From the NCBI RefSeq assembly GCF_001649575.2, contig NC_051438.1, forward strand, positions 28,510,345 to 28,574,344: a stretch of DNA of 64,000 nucleotides, written 5' to 3'. The DNA is from Kryptolebias marmoratus. Lineage: Eukaryota; Chordata; Actinopteri; Cyprinodontiformes; Rivulidae. Shown here piece after piece: positions 26,852 to 41,602 of this stretch. The notes under the pieces are model-generated. The model had not been told where the DNA came from, made no database searches, and saw only the letters and a list, made by a program, of their open reading frames with translations. A program made the position numbers and the translations under genes. Position 1 is the stretch's first letter. The number at the start of each line of letters is the position of its first letter.

Positions 26852-27838
26852 TTGAAGAGATTTTAGGGCCTTAAAATATGGTTTCCAAACTTATTGTAAC
26901 TTTTAGGGATTCCAATTCCTCATTGGGGTTAATATTTTGAAGCGAAGCGTTGTAGAAAGTTCAAATTACCAGGAAAGAGTTCACTGACTAAAAAGAAAAC
27001 AGAAACATAAGCGATATCAGCACTGCACCACTGTGGCTAACAAACAAACAGATTTAACAGCGGAGCTTACGGCACTGATAAACATCCCCTCATCCAACAA
27101 AGGACAAGTAATCACCTGAAGACCTCTGGGTCACTTTGCTCTCTGAGCCACTGGGAGATTTACAGAATAAAGGCAAGGAAACACCTCTGCAGTAATTACT
27201 GACGTTTGTGACACATTTTCTGAACGATAATGCGGGGTGACAGGGTAGATCCCTCTTTTGGTTTCAGTGTTGAACCACCTCTAACATGGAAGTCTCATTA
27301 TCTCTAATGAGTGGCTGTTGAGAGATAAAGGGCTGTTGACGAGAGCTCCTTCTGACTCAGACAGTGAACAGTGTAATAATATACAGTGTACACCACATGA
27401 TGGAGGCTTTTATCCAAAGTGCCTCACAGAGCTTCGACTGTATGCATATTTCAGAAAGGGTAGCCCAGGGGAAACTAACTAAACCTTTAATTCTGACGAT
27501 GGCACTGCAGCACCGAGCGATGAACTTCACAGAAAACACCGACTGCATCAGAGTTTCCCATGTTTGGTAGTGTTTCAAAGAGTAACGGTTACAGAGAGAG
27601 TATAATTTCCCTTGTTATGACAAAAGAGCAAAGAGTAACACGACAGTGAGACATTCATACTTGTTCACAGCTGACTCCAGATCTATCTAGCTATTATCAT
27701 CAGCTTCAGTTTGATTTCTGGGTTTTTATTTTTTGTGACACTTGTTTTATTATCTCAAAAGACCCAAATGACAAGGAATTGTCCTTCAATTGTGATGTTT
27801 ACCCAACACAAACTTTCCCTCTCTGTTTCCGTCTTCAG

Positions 27839-28024
27839 TATGGGGAGGAGGAGGTGTGTTCGGACCGCTTGGACTCTGATTTCCCGGACATCGACCTCTC
27901 CCAGCTGGACACCAGCGACTTCGACAGCGTCAACTGCCTCAGCGAGCTGCAGTGGTGCACAGACCAGCCGGCAGATGTGTCACCAGCCTCCATCCACTAC
28001 AACACGGCAGATGAACTCTTTGAG
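27839..28024 (+). CDS. ppargc1b: ppargc1b exon 2: N-terminal acidic activation domain
   Basis: This is a 186-nt exon of 62 codons, phase 0 at both ends. The acceptor is CGTCTTCAG and the donor GAG|GTGAGG. The core DFPDIDLSQLDTSDFDS followed by CLSELQWC matches the acidic activation domain shared by PGC-1 alpha and beta, and is closest to beta (DFPELDLSQLDASDFDS in human). In mammals this region recruits the histone acetyltransferases CBP/p300 and SRC-1. It begins with YGEEEVCSDR, equivalent to the mammalian stretch that follows exon 1. An ATG 60 nt upstream in the same frame (27779) is intronic and is not taken as the start, because a good acceptor separates it from the conserved sequence. 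Confidence 0.95.
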
Positions 28025-31000
28025 GTGAGGTTTCAACATCAAAATAAAGTTAACATGATCTGCAGTTCAGTCACAGACTGGACATAATGCAGGAGGAATG
28101 TGATGTTTCTTTAAAACATGTCTCTTGCTGAAGTGTCTTTTAATTCCACAACACGTACCTATAAACAAATTAATCTTTTTTAAAGATGATTTGATTTGGT
28201 TGGAGGTTAATCCCAAACATCTGGGTCATTAAAACCACTCTGTAACTACTGTATGCTGCTAGAAACAACTCCAGACTGCAGTTTAAAATAAATCTGCTCC
28301 CCATTGTGTCAAAGATGTGTTATTTATGTGATTTGATTTAGTTAATCATTACAAGGCAGAGTTCTATAGTGGGGAAATACATTTGTTTTCATCTTGACTT
28401 AAGTTGGAAAGTCAAGAACCTCACCAGTCATGAAGCTGCATGAACTGGTGTTTTTTTTTTAATTGTATTTAAACAGAAGAGCTTTTTTTACAAAGGCTGC
28501 TGGCCTGGACAGTTTTAATATGATCTGGACTGACTTCACAGTTGTGGGGACAAAATTCCCATCTCTGCAGCGTTTAAGTAGCAAATTATCTCATCTAAGA
28601 AAGAAAACGATTAAAGGCCTAGCATTCATCGTAGGAGTGCCTGTTTTAAACTAAAACCATCTCTCGCTGAGATGGACAGAGTCGTTGCTGTTTTGGTTAA
28701 ACCTTGTAAAGAACATTATTCACGATTCCATGTGAATGACTCTCAGCTACTACCAGATCAAATTTATCTCTAAAACTGACTGAATTATAACACCACAGAC
28801 AAATTAAGTCATGCACACTCAGACACGGGCAAAGACATTATTACCTTCCATCTGTGGCGACAGGCAATGACAATCTGAAGGCTCAGATTGTTTTTGTTAA
28901 ATGTAAGCAGATTTTGAAGTTGAAACTATTTCAGATACTGTCATGTTTTGTATTAACTAACAAACTTGGTTTTTGTTTTTCATTTGATGAGCTAAACACA
29001 GTTTTATTTGTCATTTTTATTTGAAAAGCACAAATCTCAGAGAAACTTTGCATTTCAGCCAAATCTGGCTGTTTGTTGACATGAGCAGGACCCCAACCCT
29101 TTACCCGATCCTTGTGCTGAAATTTCGACATGCAGCATGTCTCAGAGAGCACAGCCAAGAAGCTAATTCCCAGTTACGCTGCGTGAAACACGATGATGGA
29201 GGCAGTCCATCAGTTTAGACTGGCCCAGTGCTCCACAGTGACAGCCCCGAGGCTCCAGTTTCTGCGCTCCTTCCTGGATGAATTCAGGGAATACCAGGCT
29301 GGATTTCCTTTTTCTTTACATCTGAAAGCCAATACTAGATCATTGACCCAGAGAGGTCTTGTGTTCCCATCATGAAAAAAATAAATTGAGTTCACTTTGA
29401 GAATAAAAGGACAACTGAGAGATAAAATAGCGTTTAGGTTCAGATCATCGGCCATGTAATGCAGCTCCGCTGGTGGAAATGGCTCTGATGATATGATGCA
29501 CCACAGAGTATTGGTTAAATGAAGGCAGGCAAAGCATGATGGGAATGCAGGTAAAAGTAAATCCTTACAGTTTCTGTCTGAAAGTTCCTTTGTCTTTATC
29601 TTTCATTTGATCCCTGCTGGGGGACAGAGTAAATTCCTCTTTGGTGCTAACAAAAACCCAAACTTAATGACACAGTTGTGTTTTCCAAGATTAACTCAGG
29701 TGTTTTACATTAACAAGAAGATACGTTTTTAAACAAAGATGGTTTGAAACTTGGAGAAATGGTAAAGTGAACTCAGCTGTAACGTTCAGATGAGGTCATG
29801 TTTTCAGCAGTGTTGGTTTGTCCGTCTCTTAATAAGACTTCTTAAAAACTAATGAACATATTTTAATGATGTTTTGAGGTGGTGCTTTCTCCATATCTGT
29901 GTTATAGCTCACTCTGCAGGTTTTAAACCTTCTCTTTTATATTTTTACATCTTTAGCTTGTATTTTACACCACCTGGAGTGTTTATATAAACAATGTTTT
30001 ACTCTGTTTTCTACACCTCTGCGCCTACCAGTCACCTTCATTACTGTCTTATGATAAATTTTAGCCGATATTTTATCGATCAGCCCAACAGAGCGGCGCA
30101 GACTGTCGGACAGCATCTGATTATACACACCAGTAATGAATGGAGTGATAAGGGAACAGATGAAGCTACTTCCTCTGCTTCCCGTCAATGCAGAATTATT
30201 TACAGTAACATCAGAATTTAATCCCACGTTGGACATTATTGATCCCATCTGTGTGGGAAGACTTCATTTAAGCTTTGAGGCTGTGTGAAGAGAAAGCGGT
30301 CACATTAGAAAGGTTAATCTTATTATAACTTCTTTCTTATTTTAAAGACAGCGACAGTAATGTTAGGTTATGATGTTTGTTTCCAGATCTGAAGTGAAAG
30401 ACAGTTTTATTCTCATTTATCAAAAGTCATTCTAAAAATGTGTTAATGTGACTGTAATGCTGTGGACAGCCTTTGTGTAAGTAAAGTGTTTCCTTTAGAA
30501 AAAAAATGTTGGAACATTAATTTGAAACCTCATATGAGAAGCTGATTAAATCAACGTGTCTGATGATGTACCTTTTAGAGAAACGGGGAGTAAAATACAG
30601 AGAAAAACTCAACTAAACAACTCTTAATGTCGCCTAATCGCTTCATTAAACCCATTTGCTCTTAAGCTCTGATTCTCCTTCCTTTTGGGAACCTTTTTCT
30701 TCTTACTTTGAATGATTTCAAACACTTAAATGCAACAACCAGGAAGACAGGCAGCAAGCCTGAGACAGAGAATAAATTTTATGATAAATACTTTGGCAGC
30801 GAGGGACAGATAAAGCTGGATGATAAAAGGGGGAGACAGATGAATGAAACGTCGTGGCTTCCTGTAGGCCAGCCGTGCTATCACCTCTCCGCCAGACGGT
30901 AAACAGCTCCTTCATGGATGCCACAGAAACGGTGCAGGTTATATATAAAAAACATCAAATTAAAAAAAAAAAAAAGTGCAATTCCTTGCTTAGAAACTGC

Positions 31001-34000
31001 AGAAAAACGACGTGTCACCTCTGTGAGAAAGCAAACTAAAACATCAACAAGTCGAGGTGATTTGATCGATTTTTAATAAAAACTCAACAAAACTTTGTGT
31101 TTCTAAAGATAAAATCAAAGGCTGACGTCATCCTGATCTGTGTAAACAATAAGAGAAAAAGAAAAACAGACTTTAGATAAAACTTGATTCAATTGAGTAG
31201 ATGAGGAGGATAGAGAAGAGGCGTGTTGAGGAAAGATTCAGGATGGATACAGAGCTTTAAAAATACTCTTTTTGTCTGTAGATGACAGTAATTTTTAGGC
31301 ACAGATATAGGCAAGATGTATAAATCATTCACAGGAGGGTTATTTTCCAACTGTCTTCATGAGTCACGACTAAAATGTTTCCAGCTTTTGTATGATGAAA
31401 TTATACTACTTCCTTCCCTTTTTTACCCCACATCTTTGTTATGTTTAAAAGCCTTTTAATTTTACAATGACTTGTTTTAGAAGGCTAAAACTTACTTTGT
31501 AAAGGAAAACTCAACTCTAGGTTTTAAACTAGAGAGTCACAAGTAAAGTGATGGAAATATTAGTTGATAAAACCAGAATTTACAGAAAGAAAAGGAGAAA
31601 TAAAGTCAGTATTTTGAGGATTGTCTGCCACACACACTTTAGTTACAGCAATACAGATGGGTTTTCAGCTGAGGAGAAAAGAAACATGTTTACTTAAAGG
31701 TGATGTGGTGTTAATGAAGTTACTGTTAGAAATTTCCCCCTCTGACTAATGCTTCAAAGATAAAAACACAAAAATAAAATGCTTTCCGGTGATGTAAATG
31801 TTCTGTAGAAATACTGTGGTCTAAATGCTAAAACAAGGTTTTAGTTTGTTGTACAAGTGACTAAAACAAGACAGAAGTTGTCCTAAACTGGGGATGTGCA
31901 TTTTAGGCAAAAACAACTTTTTGAATCTGTTAATCAAATTTGCAATCATTTGATTTTCTTCAGTTATAAACCAATTAACCAGTATTTTTTTCTTGGATGT
32001 TGGGTGGGCACAAGACTCTCCTGATCCCGATGGTCTCGTTAATTCTTCAATTTGCAGATTTTGACTAGAATTTGAATAATGAAAAATGACTGCCCATCCC
32101 AGCCTCACACCAGTCTGCTGTAAGTTAAACACATCTCCATAAATCGGGTCAAAGGTACGGAGCGGATCGATTCTGGGAAGGAGCTGGTGCGGCTCCAGCA
32201 GGACACACCCTGGACGGGTTACCAGTTCATGATAGGGCCTCTAATTAAATGTCTCCATAAATGATTAGACATGATGGGATACACAGCAAAGATGTTGGCT
32301 GGAGGTTTTCTTTATTTTTATTATGATGCCTGCTCTTTATTCAAACTCAGATACGTTGAACACATCAGATCTGGCTCATCGTGTGAAGTTGTGTTTAAGT
32401 TGTGCTTTTTTCCTCTGTGTTTGACAGATAGAAGAGGAGAACGCAGCCCTGCTCGCCGCCCTGACAGACAGCTTGGATAGCATCGTGGATGCAGAGGTGG
32501 GCGGCCTCTCTGTTTTCCCCGCTCTGGGGGAGGAACCCAGTCACGAAGAGGAAGACGAGGAGAGCCTTCCTCTAAGCGCCGAAGATTTCAGCCAGTCCCT
32601 GGGGGCAGAAACAGAGGACCTCTCTCTAGTAAGAACCCTTAAAGCAGACATGGCATGTTTTGCTCTTACATGTGCTATCATATTTTGTTTTCAAGATGAT
32701 AATATTACAAAAACCTGAGGTTAGAAAACCCACTTTCATCTGCACCGCTGCTTCCTGAACTGTAAACTACACCAGGTCTACACCCCTGTTTGAGACCACT
32801 ATCACTACCATCACTGTTCTTGTTCATCGGTCTGCAAATCAAAAGTCCTCTGCAGCTCAGAAAGCAACGCCTGTTGAAGCGGATCTTTTAATTCACGCTT
32901 CAAACACTATTTATTCCTTCGTACCTACGCCACAATGTGCTTTTTATTTCCTTTTCAACACATTCTTTCTCGCCAGCATTCTAATCTTTGTCACATTTTC
33001 TAACCTTGATGTTTTCCGAGTGAGCCAGCAAGGTTCAAAGTCTGCCTTTAACACCTGGAAAACTGAGGCACAAAGTAACCTTTCATCCAGTCCCGTTCTG
33101 CGAGCGTGCTGCTGGATTTTAGGGCCCATGTGCCATGTCAGGAACAGGAAGAAAGACACTGCAGATACAAGCAAACAGCATCTTCTTATTAACCAATATT
33201 GTCTCTTTTAAAGCTCAACTTAACTTAATTCACGAATCAACCTTTTCAATTAAAGTTGAAGTTCTGGGTGGTGCTTTGATGAGATGATTTCTGCAGGTTT
33301 TTCAGACTGATCATTTGGTTCTTGCTAATTGTCAGTTTGTGCGCTACATAAATAAATAAAACAATAAGGATTAAGCTGTGTGAGCTAAATGTGGTCTGAA
33401 CTTAGGCCGAGGTAATCAGGACTGAATTTGTTGCTGACTTGGAGTGATGGTCAGCCCTACACCAGAGTATTTCTCTCTTTAAAAACACTTTAGTTTTCAT
33501 TTCAGGGCCAGGAAAAGGATTAACCACAAGTCCTCATAAGTAGAGTAATCCGAATGCCTGTGATTTTGCTTGTCTTTAAGCTTGTTTGCTCCTCTTTCTT
33601 CCCACACTGTTCTGCTGGATCCTCTCTCTGGGTATCTGTCGTTCCATGACCAAACCTGGGAACAAACCTTGTTTTTCTTTCCTCCCTCTTCCTCCCTCCG
33701 TTATCAGCCCTTTGCCTGCACCTGAGCCCCCGTGCCACCCGCCTTCATCTCATCATACAAGAACAAACTGTTGTATCCCTTTACAAAGAATATTGTGCCC
33801 CATTTCTCCCTGTGTTTACTGTCAGAATGACGGCTGTACACAACTCTTTTTTGTTTTTACTTGCACTAACAACTGAGGTTTTGGGGGAATCAGTAGCCAA
33901 GCTTTGCATGTTCTTTCCTAATTTTGTCATCTCATTAATTTGGACATGCTCGCCCCCTAGTGGTACATCATTTGTATTTCAGTGTTTTTGTTAAAATATG

Positions 34001-37000
34001 TGAACAATGTAAAAAATATAAACAGAGAGAAAAAACAGTAGTTCAGATAGGTGGGTCCTTAAAGTACAGTTTACAGAATGGGGTTACAATATTACATCAA
34101 TCTGTAGACATTTAATTATTAAACTGAATGGAGATAAAGCCACAATGTTACATCATCTGACTGAAAACAAAGGGGAGACAAAAATCAGAAGATAAGGAAT
34201 TTATTCCAAATGTTTGGATAAACTGGAAACATATCTAGTCTAGTTTGAACATTAAAAAAAATGTGATGCCACATCAGAGCAGAACTGATTTGTTGGTTTA
34301 CTGCCGTGAAGATTTTGTTTTAGCCCAAACCAAAATGTCAGCAGTACTCCGCTGTCATTGGCTAATGTTGTCATCTCCTCACAGCTGGCCTTGTTTATCT
34401 TTAAGACTTCAGATATCTGTTAACTTGTGTAAAAACGATCCAGTTAAAGAGGTCTTCCTCTGTTTTTAAGTTTTATCTCACACCGAAGACATGAAGGCAG
34501 TAGGTCGTTCAGAACTCAAACCTGATTACGTGTTTGATCTCTTTATACTTGAATTTTGATGTCAACACTGTGACCTCAAGTGAAACCTTCTTGTGCAGTG
34601 TTTGAGAAAAATTTACTTAATATCAAGAACAATACAGAACTAATGGAATTCAGAGACAATTAGGCTCTGCAGTTACTTAGTTCTTCATTTTATAATTACC
34701 TTTCATACTTTGCTCTTTGCTGTTGTCTGTTTTCTTTTGTTAGACCCCAATCCCAAAAGTTATTCTTCACTTAATTCCAAACATTACTCCAACAATTTAC
34801 ACGAAGCGGAGCTGATTTGTAATTTCCCAGAGATTTCCTGTAACTCGCAGTCATCTTGGTGTTGCATCATATCTTTGGCAGCTGACAGAACACTCACATG
34901 CACACAGCTTCTTTCTGCAAAACCGTCATAAACCTTTCCAAGTTTCTACCTCTGCTTCACTTAGGAGATGGGTTTCAGCGGGCAATTTGTGACAAATAAT
35001 CATTTCATCTACATGTCAGGAAGACAAGTGAACGCTTCTCTTTTTAAACCTTTTTACTTTTTACTTAGGACTACTATAAAATAGTCCTAAACGTCTTTAA
35101 GAGCTGTTCTTTCATGATTGACCTCCGTCTGCAGAGTCTGGAAAGCCACTGATGTAAACCCAGCAGTGACGTTCAGCTGCCTCGACAGAAAGCAGAATAC
35201 TTCACTGAACTAAATATAAATCATATCGTCCTGAATCCTGACTCTGTTTCCACTGCATGCACTATCAGTGGTAAAAATAGCAACCTGACATTCACATCCA
35301 CTCGTACAGAAAAGCCTGGTGTAATAACATTAGGCTCTTTACTCGACTCAAGCTGCCAGATGTGTGTGTGTGTGAGGGGGTCTTTCCATCAGTTGAGTGG
35401 TTTATTGTCACATGACTGCTGCCACTCATGTCTCCAGGCCTGAATGTGGCGCTGCCCTCTACTGTCGAGCGCTGAGACTGCACATGACCTCACCGCTCTG
35501 CACCTGTCTGCTCCCAGATCAGCAGCTTATTTAGATTAAACATTTTTTTCATGGTTCACAAACATAAACTACTTAACATCCTCATGAAAATGTACAAATA
35601 AAAGCTTTACAACTTATCTTTTAGATAATACTCTAAATGGATATACTGGTAAAAAAAAAAAACATTTATCTTGAAGGCAAACTATCAATTTCAAATTCCA
35701 TTAAAAAAAAAAATATTACAAAACTAATACTCTGATGTTAGTTTCTCGATGATGTTAATAGAGAGCGCTCTGTAAAGCTTTTAGGCTTCATACAAGCGAC
35801 AAAATGTCATGACTGGGCAAAACTAAAAATAAATAAACTGAATAAAACAAAAGCAACCCTGCAGACTTCCATCAAAGTTGAATAAAAAGGAAAGAAAAAT
35901 GGATCCATATTAAACCTTCTGCACTTTTAAAGTTGGTTATTTCACAGTTTTAATGAACTTTTCATGTAATTTTTTTAAATAATTCTTTTATAGTTCTTAT
36001 TCCTGCAGGTAAATGTTTACCTCTCTCTGTTTCTGCAAACATTTATTAATCACATCTACTTTAAGCATCTCACATCGTCACGGAAGCCAGAAAGGAAATA
36101 AATGAAGCAGTTCTAGTTTCTAAAAAAAAAATATTACAAAAAGTGTCTCGTTTGTATCCCATAGTTTTTTTAATTCTAATATATAAAATAATTACAGTGT
36201 GAGACTTTAAATTTTGTGATGATGCTCCAGTTCATAAACAAAAACACAGTGGGAGATCTGCAAGTGTCACAGTTTAAAAAAAGAAGAGAAGGCGAAACAG
36301 TAAAATCATTTATTCAGCCCTCCTGTCGTTTCTGCGCTCATTTATTTAGGTTTCCTGTAGCTTGTTACCTGTGTTATGAATTATTGGTTTAATTTGTTCT
36401 CGCCACAGGCCGGATCATCATAACAAATACTTGAAATGGAAGAAGGGATCATTAAATTACACTTGCAGACATTTAAAATAAAAAAAAAATTAAGATTTCA
36501 TTTAATGATCACTGTGCAAGATTAGACTGATTAGACTAATCGAGTCCTACTGACGAATCTTTGACTGAAGACTGAGAATCCACACCAGCTTATATTTATT
36601 AAACTAAAAACAAAGTTATTCTGAAGTGAAAAATTAAGGAAGATGGAAAAATAAACAGATGGGGGAGCAAACACAAGATGGAACCATCATCTCTGTGGCC
36701 TACTAATCCAAACCTTGCATGAAGTTTTATAGAACTAAAACATTTTGTTTAATGCTTACAGTATAACATGACTTTTATACATTTTTACTTTTAAACTGCA
36801 AAGGGGTTGTACTGCAGTTCCCAGTAGTAGTATATATTTACTGTTTTTGTTCTTAGAAAGTAAAAGTCTGAAACGGACAGAAAAGCAAATCATTAAGACT
36901 TTTAAAGCGTAACAGTGCTGTTTAATTTGATTAAAATCCTGATTTTACATAAAAACAACAACATCTGACATAAAACCTCCAGTCACACACATTAAAAGAC

Positions 37001-40000
37001 CCTCTCTGAGCTCTAGACACCCCCATATTCCTAAAAAAGTACATTTTAAAATAATAATTTGCTTTGAAAACACTGAAAAACTCAGGTGTGGTTTATTTAT
37101 GTGATTTCTATTAAGATTTCTGGCATCAAAGCATGGTGTTACAGAGACTTGAGCAATGATAACAGTCAGAAACACTCATTGTTTTATTTTGTTTTTTTGT
37201 ACACCCAGTGAACCCACATTTCTAATAACGAGTTAGTTTTGAAGTCACCTGTACTTCACAGTTCCGGTTTCAGCCCTTCTGTGTGTGTCCCACCGGAGAA
37301 CAAGGCTCCCATTGATGACGCCGGTGCAGCTCTGGAAAGCATCCAGAGTAGAGTAGAGTGAAGAAGAAGAGCGTTGTGGGCCGTTTGAGGGGCCCGGCGC
37401 GGTTGAAGGGTTTGCAGTGTTTCACACAGACTCAAACCTTCAGCCTCCTCTTCGCTTTCCTCAATGGGACTCTGAGAGCAGCATCATCATCGTGCACTCG
37501 GAGCCAAACTGGCTCGCGTACAAACGGCCACGGTGGCCCCGTTTCCGACGCAGGCATTTGTCCCATTCAGTCAACTGACCCAGATAGTAGTCTTTGCTTA
37601 CATCCAGTGTTATTGGGTGGTGATGTTGGACTCAATAAAGCAGGAAACCTGGTTAAATGTTGCAGACTAACACTATAAACCATCATTTAAAACATTATGT
37701 TGACATCTTTTAATACAAAGAAAATGTTGGACGGAAGAGAAACACACTTCACAATAGTAATAGAAGCACTGATGTTGGGTTTCAGTAGCTTTAAAGGCTT
37801 CGTGGATACCGTCTACACACACATTATATCTGTGCAGCACAACAGTTACCTCACTAAATGATTGATGAGAAAATGTATGATATATTTACAGTGATAAACA
37901 AACTTGAGAGATGAAAAATACGGTAAATATCAGTGATACTCATTAACCCAAACTATGTGGTGTTTCTTTTCTTCATCACTGCGAGCTTAAGCATCCTGAA
38001 AATCTCAAATATTTGACAATACAACAGAAAATGATTATTTTATTAATCCACAACAGGGACGTGTTTGTTCATGAACGCAGGCAGCTCCAGACCTCCAACA
38101 TGGCCGTCAACCTTCTGTACGAGGAGCTCTTTAAACCCTCGTTCCTATCATTTCTGTATTTTTCTGCATCATCTTTTGGAGTGAAAGCTGCAAAGCTTAG
38201 AGGGGGATTTTCTTTTTAAGCTGATTTGTATCAGCTGATAGCACTGCCATGAATTTTGCTCTGGATTGAATGACTGAATACACAGATGGAGGGGAAAAGT
38301 AATGAAAGGATAGTAGGGGAATGAGGAGCGACTGTTTTTTATCCTTTTGAAAGGTAATACCCGGAAAAGGTTTAAGGAGAGGTTTGATGTTTTATGCTTC
38401 AACTCAGGCATTTTGTTTAATCTTAAAGAAGCAGATGATGGGGGGGAAAAAAGGATGGGTAAAGTTGATGTGACAGTAGAGGAGTTAAGATGAAAATCGG
38501 CATTAAGGGTCATGGAGATAAGAAAGCAGACAAAAAGAATTGATTTAGAAAGAAATGAGAAAGTTGAAAAAGAGATGGTGGGAAAACCAATTTTAAACAA
38601 ATCAAGCTAGAACAGACAGGACAAAAACAGAATGATGCAAGGACTACAAGGCAGACATGATTGAAGAACGTTAGTCTGAGGATGGAGGGATGAAGGAGAG
38701 CGGGACTCATGTTGTGTTATTATGAAAGAGAAAACGCCTGGATGGAGCTCTGTAATGTGCCATGTAGCTGTCAGCTTTAGTGAGGTGATAAATGTCCAGT
38801 ATCATGACCTTTCCTGCACATTATTACCTTATACAAACATCCATCTGCACAGCTTTAATAGCTGACAAAACATAGATTAAAAACTGGCTGAAAGAACAAA
38901 CTGTTGAACGTTTTAGTCACCGTGAATAAAACGTTTTGTAGTATAAGCTAAGCAACCTTACCAAACACAAAAATGGCTACACCTCAGTCATTTTCACAAA
39001 AAACTGAGCTAAATTATGGTATAGTAGTAGCTGAGAGTCCTCCTCAACAAAAACTCAGAACACTAAACATCGCAGGGCACCTTTGTTTATAACTTTAACA
39101 TTAAACACTGAATGGATTTTAATGAAACTTTCAAAATGTAATCATTAAAAGGTAAATATACAGCCGAGTTTTAGTCAACCTTCTAATCCAGCACAAAAGT
39201 GGCTATAACTTACTCTGAATTACAGATACTGAGGTAAAGTTTAGGTCGTAGTGCCTGAGAGTCATCTTCAACGTGAGGTGTTGCTGTGGCAGCCATCTTG
39301 AAATAAGCTTCTGTTGGAGATATCCGTTCCATCATGGAATGCTAGGCCTTTAATTGAATATGGCTTTATGACATCTGCACCCTGTTAACTCTCCGTTAAC
39401 CTGCCAGTTCTTCTATTACCAACTGATGTTCTGTTCCATCCTTCAAACCAGAGTAAATACTGATCTGTTCTTTTATTATTCTTTCCACAGTTAAAGAAGC
39501 TGCTGCTGACTCCTCCAAACATCCCTGCAGGCATCGATGTGCACAAAGATGGAGTCCACAGCCATCGCTACAGCAACAAAAGCCTCCGCCTACGACCAGT
39601 CAGATCACTGGCCAAGGTGAGGTGCAAACGACTGATTAATGATTTTAAACACATGAAATCTTCCCTTGGTTTGTTTAGGCTTCAGTAAAACGACCGCAGA
39701 CACACATCTCAGTGTTTGCTGCTCCACGCCTCCTCCCATCCGTCCTTTGAACGCTGGTGAAATAACAAAATTGGATTTTTTTTCAATCACTTCCTCTCAG
39801 GGTGGCGAGTAATTTACAGTTGTGTGTCGTGTCTGCAGTCAGCAGTTGTGTTTTATACACTCCTCCCATCACAGTGTGTTGACTGCACAGAAAATATTTT
39901 GCTATTTGAATGTAACTCATTTTGAAATGAGTCTGTCCAGATTTTTAAACTGTCTTCACTGGACAGCTAGCTCTGTTGGTGTTTGGCGTCTTTCAGAGTC

Positions 40001-41554
40001 TGTAATTAAAAACCTGCTCTGGAGTTTGATGGCTGCTTTTACTTTGCGTCAAAGCAGTAAGTATGGTGTTGTTGTGCTGTAATGTCAAGGGGGTCATAAC
40101 GTTGAAATGTTCGACTATTTGCTTTGCAATGACCTGTTGGAAATTCATAATCATGTTTGCGATTGAAAACCAGTCATCACAAAAAGTTTATTAAGGAACC
40201 AAAACAGCATACTAATAAAGCTTATATAATATAATGGTTACATAATAATAATGTATTGATAATTTAGGTGGTTTATTGGTTCAGGAAGTATTTCTAGCAT
40301 TCAGAAACTTACTTCACCATAAAATCTTTCCAAAGCTGCAGAGCAGCTGTCTTTTGAGAGGATTAATGAAATTAATTCATTAATTTATGTTATCCAGTAA
40401 TATAAAAAGAGGCATTTCTTTTAAGTTCAAGCATCAGATTCATGTTAATTGCTAATTCAGACAATATTGACTTGGTACAAAGAAACCCAGTCAGCTAACT
40501 GCAGCCTCAGCAGTTTCTGGCAGCTCTTAAGGTGGAATCTCTCTGGGCTGCGACTAGTTGGTGAAGAGGATTCAGGAAGGAGTCTCCAGAATGTCTTCTA
40601 GCTTTCTCAGCTTCTCCACTTCCTTACATGAGTCTGCAGCCCTGTCGCTTGAGTTTTGAACATTGCAACAACGTTTCTCTTGAAAAAGTCACAAACTTGT
40701 TGTGAGCTTCTCAAACGCATCTGAATTTAACTGCTGACATCTTAATCACATCTCAGTAACACCTGAGCTGTTTTTCACCTCCTCTGACAGAAAACATCCC
40801 AGGTAAAATTCCAGGTCAGAAAGCACGCTGATGATAAATAATTACTGACAAACTGGTCCTCTGGTGCCTGCCTTCTTTTCGAAAGTGACCTCCAGCAGAT
40901 GCTGAGGTGGGAACAAATCAAACCAAGGTGTGCAATAAAAGAATGTGCACAAACAAAAAGACAATTTGCACAGAAAAATAAGCTGCGATTTTTAAAGACT
41001 GGCTGCTGAAAACAGTGATGAGGCTCAGCGGTCACTTGGTCTGAGTTCAGAGAGACTGCAGCGGAAAGTTCACATATTTTCTCACAATCTTGAGGGACTT
41101 TTTTCACCAACTGGTCTCCTAACATTAGCAGCTCAGTGAAATACCATCTTTAGATGCTCTACAGTGTTTCCATAAACAGGAAAGAATATCAGAAACATGC
41201 ACTGTGCAGCCAGAGGCAGTGGCTCTATTCTGAGGACACATTTTAGTTTCCAGAATGACATTTTATTTTGGAATAAAAACTATGAGCGATCAAGCTTGCA
41301 GAGACCTTCGGCTGCTGCTCATGATAAATGTGGAGCTGAGGACGAGAGGACACCTACAACGGCTACTGCTGTATGACTTAGCAGTAATTGGATAGCTGCT
41401 AGCATTGTACTTCAAGTGGCCATTGATTATAACACCAGTCATTTATCTTTTACAAGAATAGGACACTTCACACCGACTTCTGCTTCTGCTCAAGTGAGGG
41501 GAATACAAAAAGCTCTCAGGAAGCGGTTGGGAATGAGCTAAGCCTGAATCTGTC

Positions 41555-41602
<48 letters not shown>

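Larger units (their letters stand above)
10570..27838 (+). other. non-coding DNA, probably intron 1 of ppargc1b (part 2)
   Basis: No coding exon could be supported. The open frames here are short and lack family similarity, and several (for example at 23635-24027, minus) are shadows of purine-rich tracts. Contents that can be named are the tandem repeat at 13235-13280, inverted microsatellites at 16865-17039, small TIR elements at 18867-19237, 21012-21189 and 26636-26851, SINE copies at 19900-20025 and 20833-21368, and a dispersed repeat at about 15783-15925. The acceptor for exon 2 is at 27837-27838. Confidence 0.6.
28025..32427 (+). other. ppargc1b intron 2
   Basis: This is a GTGAGG...GACAG intron of about 4.4 kb. 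It carries a minus-oriented copy of the dispersed repeat at about 28613-28790 and an inverted SINE-like fragment near 32190-32240. No coding exon or RNA gene was recognised. Confidence 0.85.

Noticed and set aside
1..27838. Search for a miR-378 precursor, which mammals carry in PPARGC1B intron 1
   Set aside because: I found no match to the mature sequence ACTGGACTTGGAGTCAG. Partial hits such as CTGACTCCAG near 27671 have no complementary arm. The intron is incomplete here, so absence is not proved.
38169..38600. 143-residue minus-strand open frame in intron 3
   Set aside because: Low-complexity purine-rich opposite strand; no similarity recognised.
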